Source of the DNA: Diploscapter coronatus
Lineage: Eukaryota; Nematoda; Chromadorea; Rhabditida; Rhabditidae
DNA length: 64,000 nucleotides
Direction of reading: 5' to 3'
Assembly (NCBI GenBank): GCA_964036155.1
Contig: OZ038422.1
Span: 61,527,201 to 61,591,200 of the forward strand
Positions within the stretch are counted from its first letter, which is position 1. Each line of letters opens with the position of its first letter. Shown piece by piece: positions 1 to 13,400 of the stretch. The position numbers were made by a program, and so were the translations under genes. The notes under the pieces are model-generated. The model saw nothing but the letters and a program-made list of their open reading frames with translations, ran no database searches and had not been told where the DNA came from.

Positions 1-247
1 TGAAAAAAGCCATCTGAAAAATCAGTGAAAGAAAAATAAATTAGGCTAGGAAGATTAATATATGCTTCACGTTTCGTTGAAAGAAATTATGAAAAATTCT
101 ATTAGAATGTGAAAAATCTAAATAATAACATCAAAAGCTTTAGATAAAATTTAGAATAATAGATAAAGAAGAAAAACCCCATGTAATACGTGGTTTATAA
201 ATTAAATACTAAATGATAACATGTTTTGATTTACGAAAGATGTTTGA

Positions 248-1720
248 TTATTCATCGACCGATGTGGACTGTTTTCGCTTACTGATCTCTGACTCCTTCA
301 TCTTGGCGAAAGGGCCAGAATTTTTTAACATCTGCGATGTAGCCGCTGAAATTTGGACGATATGAAAATTTCTGAAACTTTTCGGCAAAATTTGTTGCAT
401 AAACATTTGAACAGACACGTCTTGATTTCATATTGAGTTTAATCTACATGACATCGTTAGATCGAAGATAGTAGATCGAAAATGTTAACCGATGCATGAA
501 GTCTTATGTATTGACTGGTAGGTTAATTTAATTTAAACCTATACACATATTCGGAGATATCAAACTAGCAGCGGCAGAATATTGCTTCCGAAGCTGACTA
601 CGATGCGTACTGTCTTGACTGATATCGACTAAACTTTTCTATATAAAAAAAATCGAATCCCTAAACTAACCAATATTGCAAACGACGCTAGCTGCTTCGT
701 ATAAGCCGAAATTCTGAAATGGCAACTTTTCTTATATATAACGATTTTTATTCTCACAAGATTTTCTGACATTATTCCTTCGAGGCTTTTCATACGGCGA
801 TTATCTTTGTTTTCGGTTTTAAGTTTGAAAGATCCCTTCTGATTTTTTGAAGATTTTGAGGAACTCGGTCCTAACTGAAATTTGAAAATCTGTAGTTCAT
901 ACTACCCCTAAAATGTTTAGTATTATCAATGATCAATTACTTGAGACGAAGTAAATTATACTGATTTTTGATGCACACTAATCAGCGTATTGTTTGCAGG
1001 TGACTTTTCACTATTATATCTTGTTCAAGGAATGAGGTAGACGACTATTTGTGAGTACGCAATGCACACCTTGCATATTCTAATTTGTGTATCATTTAGT
1101 TAGTCTCAAGCTATCGGTCATTGACAATATATAGAACCCGAATCTTCGCTCAGCTATGCTGTCTATATAATCATCACAGGTGTTTCAAATAGCTCAAACA
1201 CATCGTTTTCTAATAGCTCAAATGCATAAAATCATGCTTGATGACAATTTTTTAATCTAGACAGGTGCTTCTGCAAGATTAATGACTAAAATGGTCTTTG
1301 TGAGGAACACTCAAGTGCAAATTTGTAGCCTTTCGATTGAATCGGAAATAGCAAGCACTCACATTTTTACCGTCCGTATTATGGTTGGGTGGGGAGTATT
1401 CTGAAAAGGGAAATGTGAAAATACAAATTTAGACCTATTCTAAGAAATTATCCAGCGATAATGGCAAAACTTACTTGATTTTTCGACTTTTTTAGACTTC
1501 AGGTTCATTTTATTCAGATCATTTAGGAATTTTTCGTCTAGAGTGTCGAAATTCTTGTCTTTCTCTCTAGAATGTCTCAAGGAAGAGGATCGTTTATATG
1601 AATCTCGTCTGGACATATCAGACTCTTCGATAGTTGAATTTTCAGAACTGGTGATAGAACCGAGGCAGGCTTCTCTTAAGACGACGATATTTCGGTACTC
1701 TGTAAACATTCCGTCAGATG
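248..1720 (-). CDS. 3' portion of an unrecognised protein-coding gene (four exons, 5' end not found)
   Basis: Four exons on the minus strand chain with matching phases: 1475-1720, 1363-1400, 671-713 and 248-345. Donors are GTAAGT, GTGAGT and GTTAGT, and acceptors end in TTTCAG. The deduced C-terminus is hydrophilic and low in hydrophobic residues. It has a Ser/Arg/Lys-rich stretch (RRDSYKRSSSLRHSREKD), then a short segment LYEAASVVCNI, and it ends KQSTSVDE followed by TAA at 248-250. I see no signal peptide, membrane segment or known catalytic motif, so the function is unknown. The first exon listed could begin at either of two acceptors, and exons further upstream (above 1720) must exist because no convincing start codon is in frame. 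The consistent phases across tiny exons (38 and 43 nt) are the main reason to believe the gene is real. Confidence 0.5.
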
Positions 1721-4700
1721 CTAACGACGCACGATGCATTCAGAATTAGAAAATATCTCGATCCAGCAGACTTTAGATTATGATTAAATAACTTATCGTT
1801 GGAATTGTAACGCATGACAGAATTATTGGGCGTGAGAATAGGAAGAAGGTAGTTTTGCACAAGAAGTGAATTGTTGCGTCGATAAACAAAAATATCCCCC
1901 AGGAAGGCTGAGAGACAATGCGAAATGTGTGAACGGAAAATAACATTAAAACACGAATATATAAGGAGAGCATGATATATGAGAGGTGTGCGTGCATATG
2001 CATCTAGAACTCGCATAAAGACATTATTGGTGCGGGCATAACGAGTCGAGATTGCTAGAGTTAAACGCACCTCATCTTCAGATTAGGTGTTGAAATGTGG
2101 TGGGAAAAAGTTCGTTAGGTTATTCCCCAGAATATCACCAATATGTGTGTGTGTTTAATCCGACTTAATTTAGTTACAGCTGAAAACATATTATCACGAC
2201 GATACGTGACTATTGTATAAAAGGTTAGCGATGGGCATTGTAACTTGAATATTGAAAAGGGAAATGAAGTTGGTTTGAATTCAAAATGTAGCATTTATTA
2301 TTTTAGTGAGAATATCGTTTTTGTATCTTCGCTTCGTTGTTAGTTCTCTGCTGGAAAAGCTATTTCCTCTTCGCCGCAACAAAATACCTCGAACTCAATT
2401 CTTCGGCGCTGTGTTCGGCGTAACTGTGGAAACTGCTAATTGCATAAGTACGAACGAAATGCCGACATATGAAACGAGACAATGATATAAGAAATCGTAG
2501 AATTATGATTTAGCAGGGAATAAATGTCCAATAAGTCACATTAAATTGGAATAATTTCAGGAATAACAAAATAATAAAAATCAAGATGACTCTATAGGGG
2601 GTACCGATGAAAAATCTTTGTCTTCGATTCTGAGACTCAGAACATTGGTACCATACCATCTGTGCATTATCCTTGTTGGTTTTTAATGAAGAGAAAACTG
2701 ATCTAATATCATCTTTCTGGATAGTCTTTTCCTAAGTCCAAATAAAATGTTGCTTCATTCTAGTGAACGCAAAACAGTGTTTGGGTTGACTATCTCCTCG
2801 AGGAGTCCACTCGAAAAGTTCAAAGAGTTGAAAACGCGAACACAAAGCGGAAAGAGAGGCGAAGAAAAGCTGGATTCTGAGATTCTTCGAGAGTTGCAAG
2901 TCGGCGAGAGTGTTTTGTGCTTATTTTCCTCATTGTCCTCTGCACGGTCAAAAGGATCTTCGCATCGTCTCCATTTTTAAGGAAGATATCCTTTTCCAGA
3001 GGATCTTTGCTTATAGCTGATTTATTTATTGATCACCCGGAAGTCGCTCTGATAATTTTATATGGTGAATTTCTATCGAACAGATTTGACCTTTCTGCTC
3101 AACAGAAAATTGTCAATTTATAGAGAATTTCTGCTGAACAGACCAGACGATTTTCGTGCTATTTGATGCTAGCTTATTCTTAGGATGAAAGAAAGCCTAT
3201 TCTACACCTGAATAGTTCATGTTCGAAAGCGCAATATCTGCATGTCTTCTCAATTCTTTAATTCTTCTCATATCTCATATATCGTATGGCCACTTTTTCT
3301 CATCTTCTTCCCTCTCGTCCTCGTCAGCCCGCATCTTACGCGTCGTCGTAAGTAGGCCATTGCAATTTCCGCGTCACTCCCAATTTCTCCCTCCGACAAT
3401 CGTGTTCATATCTGCTGCTTCTTCTCGCTTGCATTTTTGCAGCTTCCACTCTCGTGCTATCCCAAGGCTACGTACGTGTGCGTCTGTTTGTCAATAATTA
3501 CTTTTAATTATCGCAGCAGAGTGTAAAATTGTTCTGTCACTTTTTTCGAGAAAGCACAGCTTTGTCTTAGTTTTCTCGAATTACTGTCTACGGGACTTCG
3601 CTTTTTCATAGCGTAATTTGCTAAGTAGACATTCTTGAATCGTTCTGATCTGTGTGGACGTCGATTTCACATAAAAATTTGAGGACGAAACAAATGCATC
3701 CCCGATCTTGAGATTGATTTTTATTCGTGTAAGTCTATCGACCCATTCGTAAAGTAATTGTCTTACTACGATCTCCAGCCCGATACCATATCTGTCTTTT
3801 CTCTGTCAGTATCGTGATCCCCAGTCCTGCGCGATTCGGAAGGATATCCATCGAGAGAAAGAAAGGGATAATCTCGCGTTTCCCTGTGCGCCTTCCGCTC
3901 TTCATCACTTTCTTCCAATTTCTCTCATTCTCCGTCCATCGTTCTTCTTTCGACAATTTTTACGCATCTTTTCCCGCTCCACTGACCTTTATCAGTCTTA
4001 TCGATATCTATCATTACAGTTCTCCTAGTTCCTCCCCTTTCCAAGCCACCCCTCTCCTTGTTTTTCATCATTTCAGCGAAATTTCTATGTGTCTCCACCA
4101 TTGATTGGCAAAATTATGAATGTTTGATAACAACTCTAAAAGACAACTTGACAACCTCAAGTTTACAGAAGAGTATGGCAAAATTTCTTCCTCTATTTAG
4201 CATAATTTGTGTACCCAGACAACTACCATATATTGCCGCCTTTCATGTTGAAAACATAGATAATCCCTTGCTTGAAGTTTCGACCCTTTATCCAATCAAA
4301 GCTAAAACCTTAGCAATTAGCGTATATCTAACAAGTACGGATTAGTCTGGGTCTTAACCTTGCCTGGGCCCGGCTCAGGTACAGGTTTTCATCGCCTCAT
4401 CCCTCCCAGTCTCTCCCTCGGTGTGGGCTAAGGGCCAAGGCCGCTTTCCCTCAGTCTCCGCATATGTTGATGTCTTTCGCTCTCCGTCTTCGGGACGATC
4501 TCTCATCCCGATAGCCATCCACAGTCATTCGAATAAATGGCTATATGCAATACGCAGATTTCCTGATTTGTACGTATTTTATTTGAACCTAAGAAAACAT
4601 TTATTTTGCTTCATTAAAATTACCATTTTCACGATCCCTGATCAAGATATGCTAATTTTTGGTTCTACAAATCTGCTGATGACCGGTTCAATTCTATCCA

Positions 4701-6469
4701 TTTCTCCCTTTTTCGGCATTTTTGCATCGAATTTCTCTCATGGAAAGAACACCTTCTTTCGATTTTCTGTGACGAATTGATTATTGTTCGACCATTTTCT
4801 TCCAACAATAGTGCCTCGGACGCGTTTTCACCGATATATTCTTCGATTTTCTTCTGTCAGAGGTGAAATGGCATGTGACAACAACAGCGCACGCATTTAC
4901 CTCGTTTACTGCTTTTTATATAACTGTTACATCTCAAATTAGAACTATCGCAAACGCGAATTATAAGTGTTTTGATTTTTTCACAGTAACTTACAAACCT
5001 CAAGCTACGCGAAGAGTGGAGAAGAATTTCTTCCTGTTCTTCCATACCTACTTCTTATGATTTGAATGTTTCTAAGTCGAGTCATTTTTTCCGCGTTCCT
5101 TCACCAGGAAGCGCTTGAATTGTGAGAAGTTTCGATTATTATGCCATTCGTTTCCCAGCTGTTCCATTCTTGCCAATTCCATGACTCCCTCTTTAAGATG
5201 CATTTATGCGTTTTCGCACTGATGCCTTATGTCTAAACAGGATTCCATGATTTGCTTGCTTATGAATGAAAACATCGATTGTCATGATGCAATGTTTTCA
5301 TACTTGTCAAAATATTCCTTCCTGACAATCACTCTTCCGTGAACTATATCCAACTTTCACTTGATCTCATCTCACTTCTTATCAACCAGATAGCTTCCAT
5401 ATCAATCAACACTTTCACCAAATCGACCCAGTAGTTCTCCTTGTTTTCCAGAGTTCGTTCATTTTGCTATAGGGTGACTACAACGGTTGTTTATATCGCG
5501 CATCCATCCCACTACCTTGTTACTGTTCCTCACAGTTTATTTCAACCGGTTCTCTGCCCGTATTTCGTGCTACTGCGAATGGCGCTGTTGGCAATCACAT
5601 CAATCGATGAGTGCGCGGTGCGAGCGTCCTGCCTGCCCTGCCCATTTTGAGTCTCTTCAACTGCCCCCACTTCCATTCGAGTTGCAACTCTCTTAACACC
5701 GATGGAATGTCCTTGTCCGCGTTCTTCACTTGTCATCTGGCGCTTGGCCTGCCCTGCCTTGGCTGATTCAATTCGTCTGATTAGTGCTGACTTAAAGACG
5801 ATTGATTTTTAGTCACTCGTTTCAAGAATTTCGGAATTTGGTGAAAGATCCAAAATAGTCTCTTTCCATTTGAAGCACCGCTTACCTTTAATGCAAGTCA
5901 AATTGTATCACATTTCAAGATTTTTCGCCTCGGCAGTAAAGCATTCGGTTCAGTTCCACTAATTCCATTAACTATGCGCCTCAAATTCTCATCATCTAAT
6001 TGGGCGCAGACTTCATCCATTCTTTAAATGCACTCAACTTCTGCCCAATCGAGCTAAATCGAGTACTCCTCATCCTCCAAGTTAGGCATTTTCTTCGATT
6101 CCAGGCGATCGACGCACCTCGCGCCATTCATCCTCATTCATTCTCCTCTTCTCTTCAAGTCTTCCTCGACCTCTTTCAACTGGTTTTCTCCCTCTGCGAC
6201 TTTGCAGCAGTATTTTTCTGCTACTGCGTCTTGTTTCCTAATTTCGTCTCCTACGGGACTTCTTCGTCTTTCACATTCAATCCAATTGCTTCTACAGCAG
6301 ATATCATTTCCACGGCGATTTCATTTCATTGCAGCCAAGCGTAGAGCCTGATTTGATAACCATAAACGAATTGCTTTACATCCGGGAAGATTTCCAATTA
6401 TTCATACAATCGTTCGTGTTCAGTGTTGTCTGATAGATTGTCCGATTTTTAATCACACGCTTTCAGGAG
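1721..6469. other. gene-poor stretch, pyrimidine-rich on the + strand
   Basis: No exon chain or recognisable protein was found on either strand. From about 3.2 to 6.3 kb the + strand is strongly T/C-rich, with many short unrelated open frames, as expected of non-coding DNA or a long 5' intron. The last bases before 6470 read like a splice acceptor (TTTCAG at 6463-6468) directly before the ATG of the next gene. Part of this stretch may therefore be the promoter, 5' UTR and first intron of that gene. Missing 5' exons of the minus-strand gene below 1720 may also lie here. Confidence 0.4.
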
Positions 6470-9176
6470 ATGGTTCTGCCTCTGTGCAGGTGCCGAGTGC
6501 TGTACATTGGTTCTGCCGTGCCAACGATCACGAAGGATGGACTTCAAGGAATTCAGCAGCCACTGAAGGAACGATACCCCATAGAAGATACACCGGAAAC
6601 GAGAGGGATTGATTCGTGGTTTGACTCCTGGACTCGGATTCTCTTCGAGAGCATGTATATTTAAGGCTATCAGTGTGGTCAAACGGCATTCTTCTCGAGT
6701 ACATCGAAGGCGACAAGAAGAGCGAGACCAACTTCTGGCCCATCAATACGCTTCATTATTGCGCGGCAGTAAGATTCGTCAATATTAGCGGATACGCCGT
6801 TGAAGGTTGCAATTCCTCCATTGTATCCAAAGAAATGCATCCAGTTTAGGCGGCGGAGAACGCTTTTTGCCACTCGACTCACCGTTTGCAAATATTCCCG
6901 ACTCACCTCATCCACCCATCTTCGCAGCCATGATGAGGAGAACGACTGGAGTTAAAGTACGCGCGATAGATAATTGAGCAATTTGGTTACTTCGTCAAGT
7001 TTCATGACGGAGTACAAAGAAACTATACGCCTACAGTGCAGCAATTTTTCAACTGTAGAAGAGTTTAAATTGTTACGTCTAGACCAGACATAAGTTGAAT
7101 TTAATTTCTCTCAGGTACTCGAGTGTCACGGATTTATCTGCACGAATTCGAAAGCGGCGAACGCTCTGGTTCGATGCTGCTTCCACGCGTACGCCGACTC
7201 GATCTACTTGAAAATGGAAGATAAAATCCCAGGGTTGAAAGCCATCAAGGCAAGTTAAACGCTAAGGAGGAATTAGCTGCTTACGATGCAACTTCAGGAA
7301 GGGTCGAGTGGCGAAAGATCGCCCGGCAGCCCCGAAAGCGACATCGACAATCGATCACTCGAGGCAGGCGAGGACCACGTAGATCAGAGACCTCCTCATA
7401 GAGTAACTCGTTTAGAATTTCAAAACTTGATGTCGACTCTATAGAATAGTACACTACGCTCATGATGCTAAGCTTTCTTTTACATCTCAAAATCCTCAGA
7501 TCATGTACAAATTTTGATTGTACAAAGTCACCGACACCAAGAAAACAATCAACATTTTATAGACTTGGGAACGACGACAACAGGACGGCGAGTATGATTC
7601 AGTCAGTATTAGCAGCAGCATGGTACGCGGACAAAAGAAGGCTGCCAGTGAGACTGGTGGGTAATTCTTCCGTAGTTTTTGCGAACGTAGTTGTCGCTTC
7701 ATCATCACCTTTCAATATATTATATTGCATCTCGTAATTCGGGTATTGTCTCATTGGAATGTGACGGAGGCAGCGAGGAAGAGAGATGCGAAAATGAGTG
7801 ATGAGAATGAGTGGCCTTGCGTCGGGAGCGATATACGAAATATCTGAATGACATTGGGATGTGCGGATGAAGAAGGGGATAGAATCGGAACGAAACCGAT
7901 TATGAGAAGATAGCATCAGTGACGTAGAATTGCTTTAGGCAGAGGAGCGCTCGTACCCTACATCGATGGTCTGCCACTTCGCCGAGCCGGCTCCGACATT
8001 GATCTCGCGTTCCGCGAGCGTGGTCCGCAGCTTAGAGGACCACCACCCCATGGAGGACCAATGCCTCCGTTCCCTCCACCAGGAGGATTCCCCTTTCCAC
8101 ATATGCTCGGACCACCTCCCCCAGGAATGCGTGGACCATTCCCGCCACCCCCTCCGCACATGATGAGGCATCATCCACCTCATCCGGCCTTCTTCCATCC
8201 TCCGGTATGAGGATTTTAAGAAAAGTTGCAAAAAAAAAATGTTCAATTTTCAGCCTCCACACATGTTCCCTGTGCCGCCTCACATGAGAGGTCGCTTCCC
8301 TCCGCCCCCACCGCCGTTCTTCCCTCATCACTTCGGACCTCATCCAAGAGGCGGCCATCCAATGTTCTGTCCGCCGCCGCCCTTCGGTATGCCACCCCCA
8401 TTCAACAGACCAACGACCCCCGAGGGACCGATCATAACTGGTAGACTTTTACAAATTGCCCTGATCTATGTTCATAAAATAGGCCCCGAATCAGTCTATG
8501 GCACTATGAGAAGGAACGCTTACGAAGAACCAGCGTACGTCGCTACTGGACATGGTCTCATTCCAGAAGCGTCCTACCAACCCAGCAACTATCCCGATGA
8601 TCATTACCAGTCATATTATGACACTTTTAAGAAGCGGACTTTGAAGAAGGTAATTCTTGAAGTCTTGTTTTTTTTTTTTTTTTTTTGAAAAAGAGATTTG
8701 AACTGATCAGGGTGGGCCTGTCGAGTCGAGTAGCATCGCGTCGACGAATCGGAACGAGACAGTCTGGGACCAGTACGAGTGGAGCATCTACCGCAGACCA
8801 CACATGAATGAACGAGCCTTCGGCGGAACGCTGAGATCGACGAAAGATACAAGCAATGCTACGCTGAATCGCTCGGACCGAGCTGAGGTCGCTTCTCAGA
8901 CTGTTGAAGCAGATGTAAGTCTTTAGAAAGTTTATCTTGCCAGTAAGTCAACCATCTGTTTGAAGAACTTGTCACTTGTTGAATATTATCTTTTTCAAGC
9001 TGATATACATGCTTCAATCATCAATTTTCCTGATCGAAGCTTGATTTTCTTTTCAGATTGTCAGACCCGACACCCCACCAATCGACTATGACGCCTTCGA
9101 GAACATGAAAGTCAACGCCGGCAAAAATGGAGGACCCTCAACTTCGACACCTAATAATCGAATGCCTGTCTACTAA
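6470..9176 (+). CDS. PID/PTB-domain protein with proline-rich C-terminal region
   Basis: The multi-exon gene starts with ATG at 6470, two or three bases after an acceptor-like TTTCAG. Early introns are 6619-6665, 6806-6849, 6957-7114 and 7250-7297. The first about 170 residues form a phosphotyrosine-interaction-type (PID/PTB) fold. They begin CRCRVLYIGSAVPTITKDG, continue through LHYCAAVRFV and HPPIFAAMMRRTTGVK, and end ALVRCCFHAYADSIY. Next come a Ser/Asp/Glu-rich linker and a Pro/Gly/Phe/His-rich segment around 8020-8420 (repeated GPPPP and FPPPP). A Tyr-rich tail includes EPAYVATGHG and ends NRMPVY at TAA 9174-9176. PTB domains dock NPxY-type or related peptides, and the proline-rich part could recruit SH3 or WW partners. 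I recall this PTB type as conserved across invertebrates but cannot name the gene. The donor near 7660 is ambiguous between two positions. The intron at 7250 uses a GC-AG boundary. Confidence 0.8.
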
Positions 9177-9959
9177 TAGTTTCCATGTTCTTACTTCTAC
9201 TCGAATTCTTTGCCAAATTTTCTTGCCTTCACTTGAAATTTCATATTGAGAATATACACACTATTACGGAAATCACAATACGCTATTCTTGGGCAATTAA
9301 TAAAAGTAGAGTCGAAAAACAGACTATAAAATTATCACCATATGAATTTTCTGAGCTGAAAAGTTTAGCATCCAACATTCTATTAGTAAATCCCTACTCT
9401 ACATCTTATAGGTAAGCTATTACTTTTTTTAATTGGCTCAAAATACTCATATTCGTTCAATTTTCGTGGTACTACTTTTATTAGTTGCCCTATTCGTGCC
9501 TTATTTTTTTTGAAAGATGTAGCATGTGAGAAATTTTGAATATTTATGTTTTCTTCAGACTGCGGCCTTTTCACTTGTTTTAATACACATTTCATTTAGA
9601 CTACTTTTTGCATTTACGAATATAAATATTTGCTAGTTTCGAACTATGAGTAAACACGTTGAGAAATTATATTGAAAGATGATACTGCCATGTAATTTTA
9701 ATATCCAACTTTCCCAGATACATTTATTTTCACTTGCAATAATAAATTTTTCGAAAAATATCACATAGCGTTGGCTCTACATCAAAGCTGTCAGAAGCAC
9801 ATGTTGCTCATTTTTGGATGTAATGACGCAAAAGACGTGAATTTTAAAATTCCAGTAAAATGGTTACCTTCGAGGTTCCAAAAATCCTGGCCAATAAACA
9901 AACGCACACGTTTCGAATTGTTCATGTGTGTGCGTGTATGTGTGTGCAATGGCAAATTA
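9177..9959. other. intergenic region between the PTB gene and unc-79
   Basis: AT-rich sequence with no coding exon that I can support. It should hold the 3' UTR and polyadenylation signal of the upstream gene and the promoter of unc-79. A short TG-rich patch (alternating gtgtgtgcgtgtatgtgtgtg) lies near 9925-9945. Confidence 0.4.
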
Positions 9960-10230
9960 TCGATCTTCGCGGGGCTGGATGGGGTGCGATGCCTAAGGGA
10001 AGAAGACGAAGCGAGGAAGCTTCAAGCCGAAAGATGGAGAGAGAGTGGGCTCGGCCAGGAACTGCTTAAGAGAGCGCAGAGAGTGCTGACGCGCAAGCTG
10101 CTGCAGCTCCCCAGCTGCAACGAGGCGAGCAGGACGAAGCGGACGTGGAAATTCTTCCCTCAATCAGGCCCCCCGTACCCGCTATTTCTCACCGAGTCGA
10201 CGACCCACATCTGTAAACTTCACGACAATC
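9960..10230 (+). other. probable 5' UTR exon of unc-79 containing an open upstream frame
   Basis: A GC-rich block ends in a perfect donor (GTAAGT at 10231) and is followed by a TTTCAG acceptor at 10381-10386. The next exon carries the unc-79 start at 10410, so this block is best read as a spliced 5' leader. It is unusually GC-rich and has an uninterrupted frame whose middle resembles a helical, charged peptide (EEDEARKLQAERWRESG). After splicing that frame ends at a TGA a few codons before the unc-79 ATG. It could be an upstream ORF or chance openness in GC-rich DNA. The left boundary is not defined. Confidence 0.4.
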
Positions 10231-10409
10231 AGTAAGTAATCCGAGAATTTACCAGTTTTTTTCCTGATGTCGAAGAACCCGGAAATCCAAGAAATGAACC
10301 CAAGCATAAACTCTTGCAAACATTTTGTGGATTGAGCCAGATGCCCATGCGATTTTGAGAATTTGATTTTATGATGGTGGTTTCAGATTGATGTGAGCTG
10401 AAGCTCAAG

Positions 10410-13400
10410 ATGGCTACAACTAGGGCGGCTACTTGTAAGTATTACGGATTTTTAAAAAATAATATGCATGAAGCTCGAAAAAATCTAAATTTTCAAGAGT
10501 CCAAAAATCCCATTAAATTTGGTAGATAAGCAAATGAGAGACTTCTTTTCTGGATTTTCCCCAATCCACTACTCATCAATCTGTGCGTGTCGCGAGGGAG
10601 CTCTTGAGCTAGATTTTGGACGACAGCGGCAATAAATAAGCAAATTCGTCATTAGGCGATAAATCACTAAACCCCTAATTTATGCGATTCTATTTGAAAT
10701 ACTGGCTAATTTTATATCCACTTTTCTAGCTATCCTTTATCCAATCATGTATGTGAAAAACTCCAAGTTCCGAAAAATGATGTTCCAATCACAGAGGGGA
10801 GCGAAGAAGTCGAATTGAGTTAGGCCCATAACTCGGCGCCTCGGAGCAGCATAAGGGCAAAATATTTAAATTGCCCGTATTCTTCTTACACTTCATATTT
10901 TAAATTCCTTCCGAAGGGGCGTGGTCGGGCTAGAAATAGCGTTAGCTTCGGGGAGTGACGAGAGAAGCTGGGAAGTACTGGAGAAGGCAAGAATGCGAAA
11001 GGGCGGAGTCGCGAAGCGAGGGGACTAGAGCCATCGGGTGACAATATGCCTGAATGTCATCCGGTATTATGCCAATGTAACTCCACTTAATCCAGTACCA
11101 ATTAGCCGCTCCACTATCTAATAGCGCTAAGCATGGCATTTCTATTGAAATATTATACCTGTAAGTTCGTTTTGATACCATCATAATGATCTCCAGATTT
11201 GATGATCCTAGATGGAAATTGAATTTTCAGTTTCCGCCAAAATCCGGACTTTGTCCGAGTTCCAAGTCCGCATTTCCACCAACCAGCAATCACCAAGCAA
11301 TGCCGAAATCATCACAACGCTTCGGTACTTCCAGCAGACCTTGATTGGGTAAGCCACATCTAAGGACCATTAGCCAAAATTCTAATACCAGGTTCAAGAA
11401 CAGCGTGTGGAGTTTGTTGAAGGAACATAATATAAGCCACACGGGGAGAAAAATGGGTGTGCTTCTGCGGCAACGAAAATATGCTAGTCTTTTTCGCTAA
11501 TTAGAAGCGAATTCATTGGTGCCGAGAAGTCACGATTGTAAAGAAGCGCTGCTTGCATAAATACGGCCCGAGAGCTCATTAGTGCGCCAATTTGTGCCGT
11601 CCAACCACCATAAACTCCAATGCAGGCTAATCACACCACTTCAAATCTAAATTTAGCATAAATTTTGGAAAGTTCGCAAAATTATAACCTCCAACTGAAA
11701 AGCCAAGTCTTTGACCTTCCGGAGTGCCAAGATTGCATGGAAGACAGAGGTGAAGTGCTTGGGGTGTTAACAATTCATCCTCTTCAAGGAAGAAGTAGCA
11801 TAGAAAGAAAATAGCTAAGTTAATTTAGATGATAGCGGAATTTTGTAGCGTTAAAATGAGAACGTAAATAATCGAGTATCTCATTGTCCGTTTGGAAAAT
11901 TAAGAACTTCCTTTCTTCGATAATCGCTTGTTCGTCTTTAGTAAGATGGAGTTTACTCAAAAAGCACCTCAAAATTCAAGTACTCCTTCAAATTTGACTC
12001 GAAACATTTTTCCATCCATCCGAAGTTGAAAATGACAAATTACATACGAAAAATACTGACATAAATAGCTATGAGTAGAGAGCGCAAGTGCTTTTCCAAA
12101 TTTTATGTTGGTGGGATTTGAAACCTGCAGGAATATTGCGGAGCCCTTTTAAATGCTCAAATTAAAAAGAAATTTCCGATTTGGGACGGCTGAAACCACC
12201 TAATTTAGTCGATAATTGTCTTTATTAATGTTCGCGATCATCCGTCAATGAACATTAGAATCTATTTCCATTCGTGTGCATTGATTGTGGGATTTGGGAC
12301 TTTCAAAGTATGATCCACGTCCTGGCGACTTCAACCCATTAATTGCCGAAAATTGCCGCCTCAATGATCGAAAATTCGTTTCGGAAAAAGATGTCAATTT
12401 CTTCATATTCAAATGAGCATTTGCGGTCTCTAGTTTAAGGGAAGGAAACGCGAGCTCGCGAAGCATTATGCTTCAGTGAACGATGATGTAGGTGGTGGAG
12501 TGAGCCGTTATTGAAGTGAAATGTAGTAAGAGTCTCACGTCTTAGAAAATTTGTTGGACTACTTTGAAAAGCAAAAAAATGTCTATTTTCCTGATCAGAA
12601 ATGTGAAGATGTGAGAAGCGGGTGAAATATTTATGAAGGCCTGCAAATGACACTCACATCTGGTGATGCCAGCGAAGTACCCAATTACTTCGACAATTCC
12701 GAAAGAGCCAAGCGTCCATATTTCTCGTATATGTATATATGTATCTCAAAATTATACACTGGATAAATGCTCCATGACATAAATCATCAAACAAATTACT
12801 CTCAAGCTTACGTCTAGGTTCCTCAAGGACTTCCCAGCCGGAAACACTCATTTCTGTGAGAAGTTTTCGACGGATCCAGCAAGATTCAACCTATTTCCAA
12901 ATCTCAATTATTCCGGTCTTTATTACGCTATTGTAAATTTGCTGGATGTGTTCCCGATGATAGCATCGGGCCAAGCAGGTACTTTTTTTTTTCGAGAGAA
13001 CACCCATTTCAAGCTGTTTTAATTGCAGCCATCGGAGAGGCAATTTTGGACACGATGAAGGCTCTGTTAATTTTTCTGGACAGAGATTCCCTCGAGCAGG
13101 TTCCACTTCTGCTTGCGAGTCAATTGGGCGTCTTTCCCACTGAACTGGACAGAAATGTTTGCGAATGTGTTTTGCAAAAATTTCAAAAGGATCTTTTTAG
13201 ATCGTCCATATGTTAGCAGACGTCGTGCTGCCATATTCGGTCTGTGAAGAGACACTGGTGCATCTTTCGATTCCAGGAGTGCTCATGTTGGTTCTTCAAT
13301 ACGGAAACGACCCAAGCCTACACACCTGGATAACGGAAGGAGCGATGAATTGCTGTGAAGACGTCTATCACCATCTTCTCCAAGTCATCGCCAAAGGAAC

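Noticed and set aside
1030..1052. let-7-like seed (tgaggtag) at about 1034
   Set aside because: Only the 8-base seed matches. The rest of the let-7 sequence and a precursor hairpin are absent.
2597..2653. Inverted ggtaccgatg / cattggtacc pair
   Set aside because: The stem is short, has a mismatch and sits in non-coding DNA; it is within chance expectation.
3219..4780. Several open frames of 90-120 codons on the + strand
   Set aside because: They lie in pyrimidine-rich DNA that is open in more than one frame, with Ser/Phe/Leu-biased translations, no splice chain and no family resemblance.
7935..8358. Long open frames on the minus strand opposite the PTB gene's proline-rich exons
   Set aside because: They mirror the GC-rich, repetitive proline/glycine codons of the real plus-strand exon.
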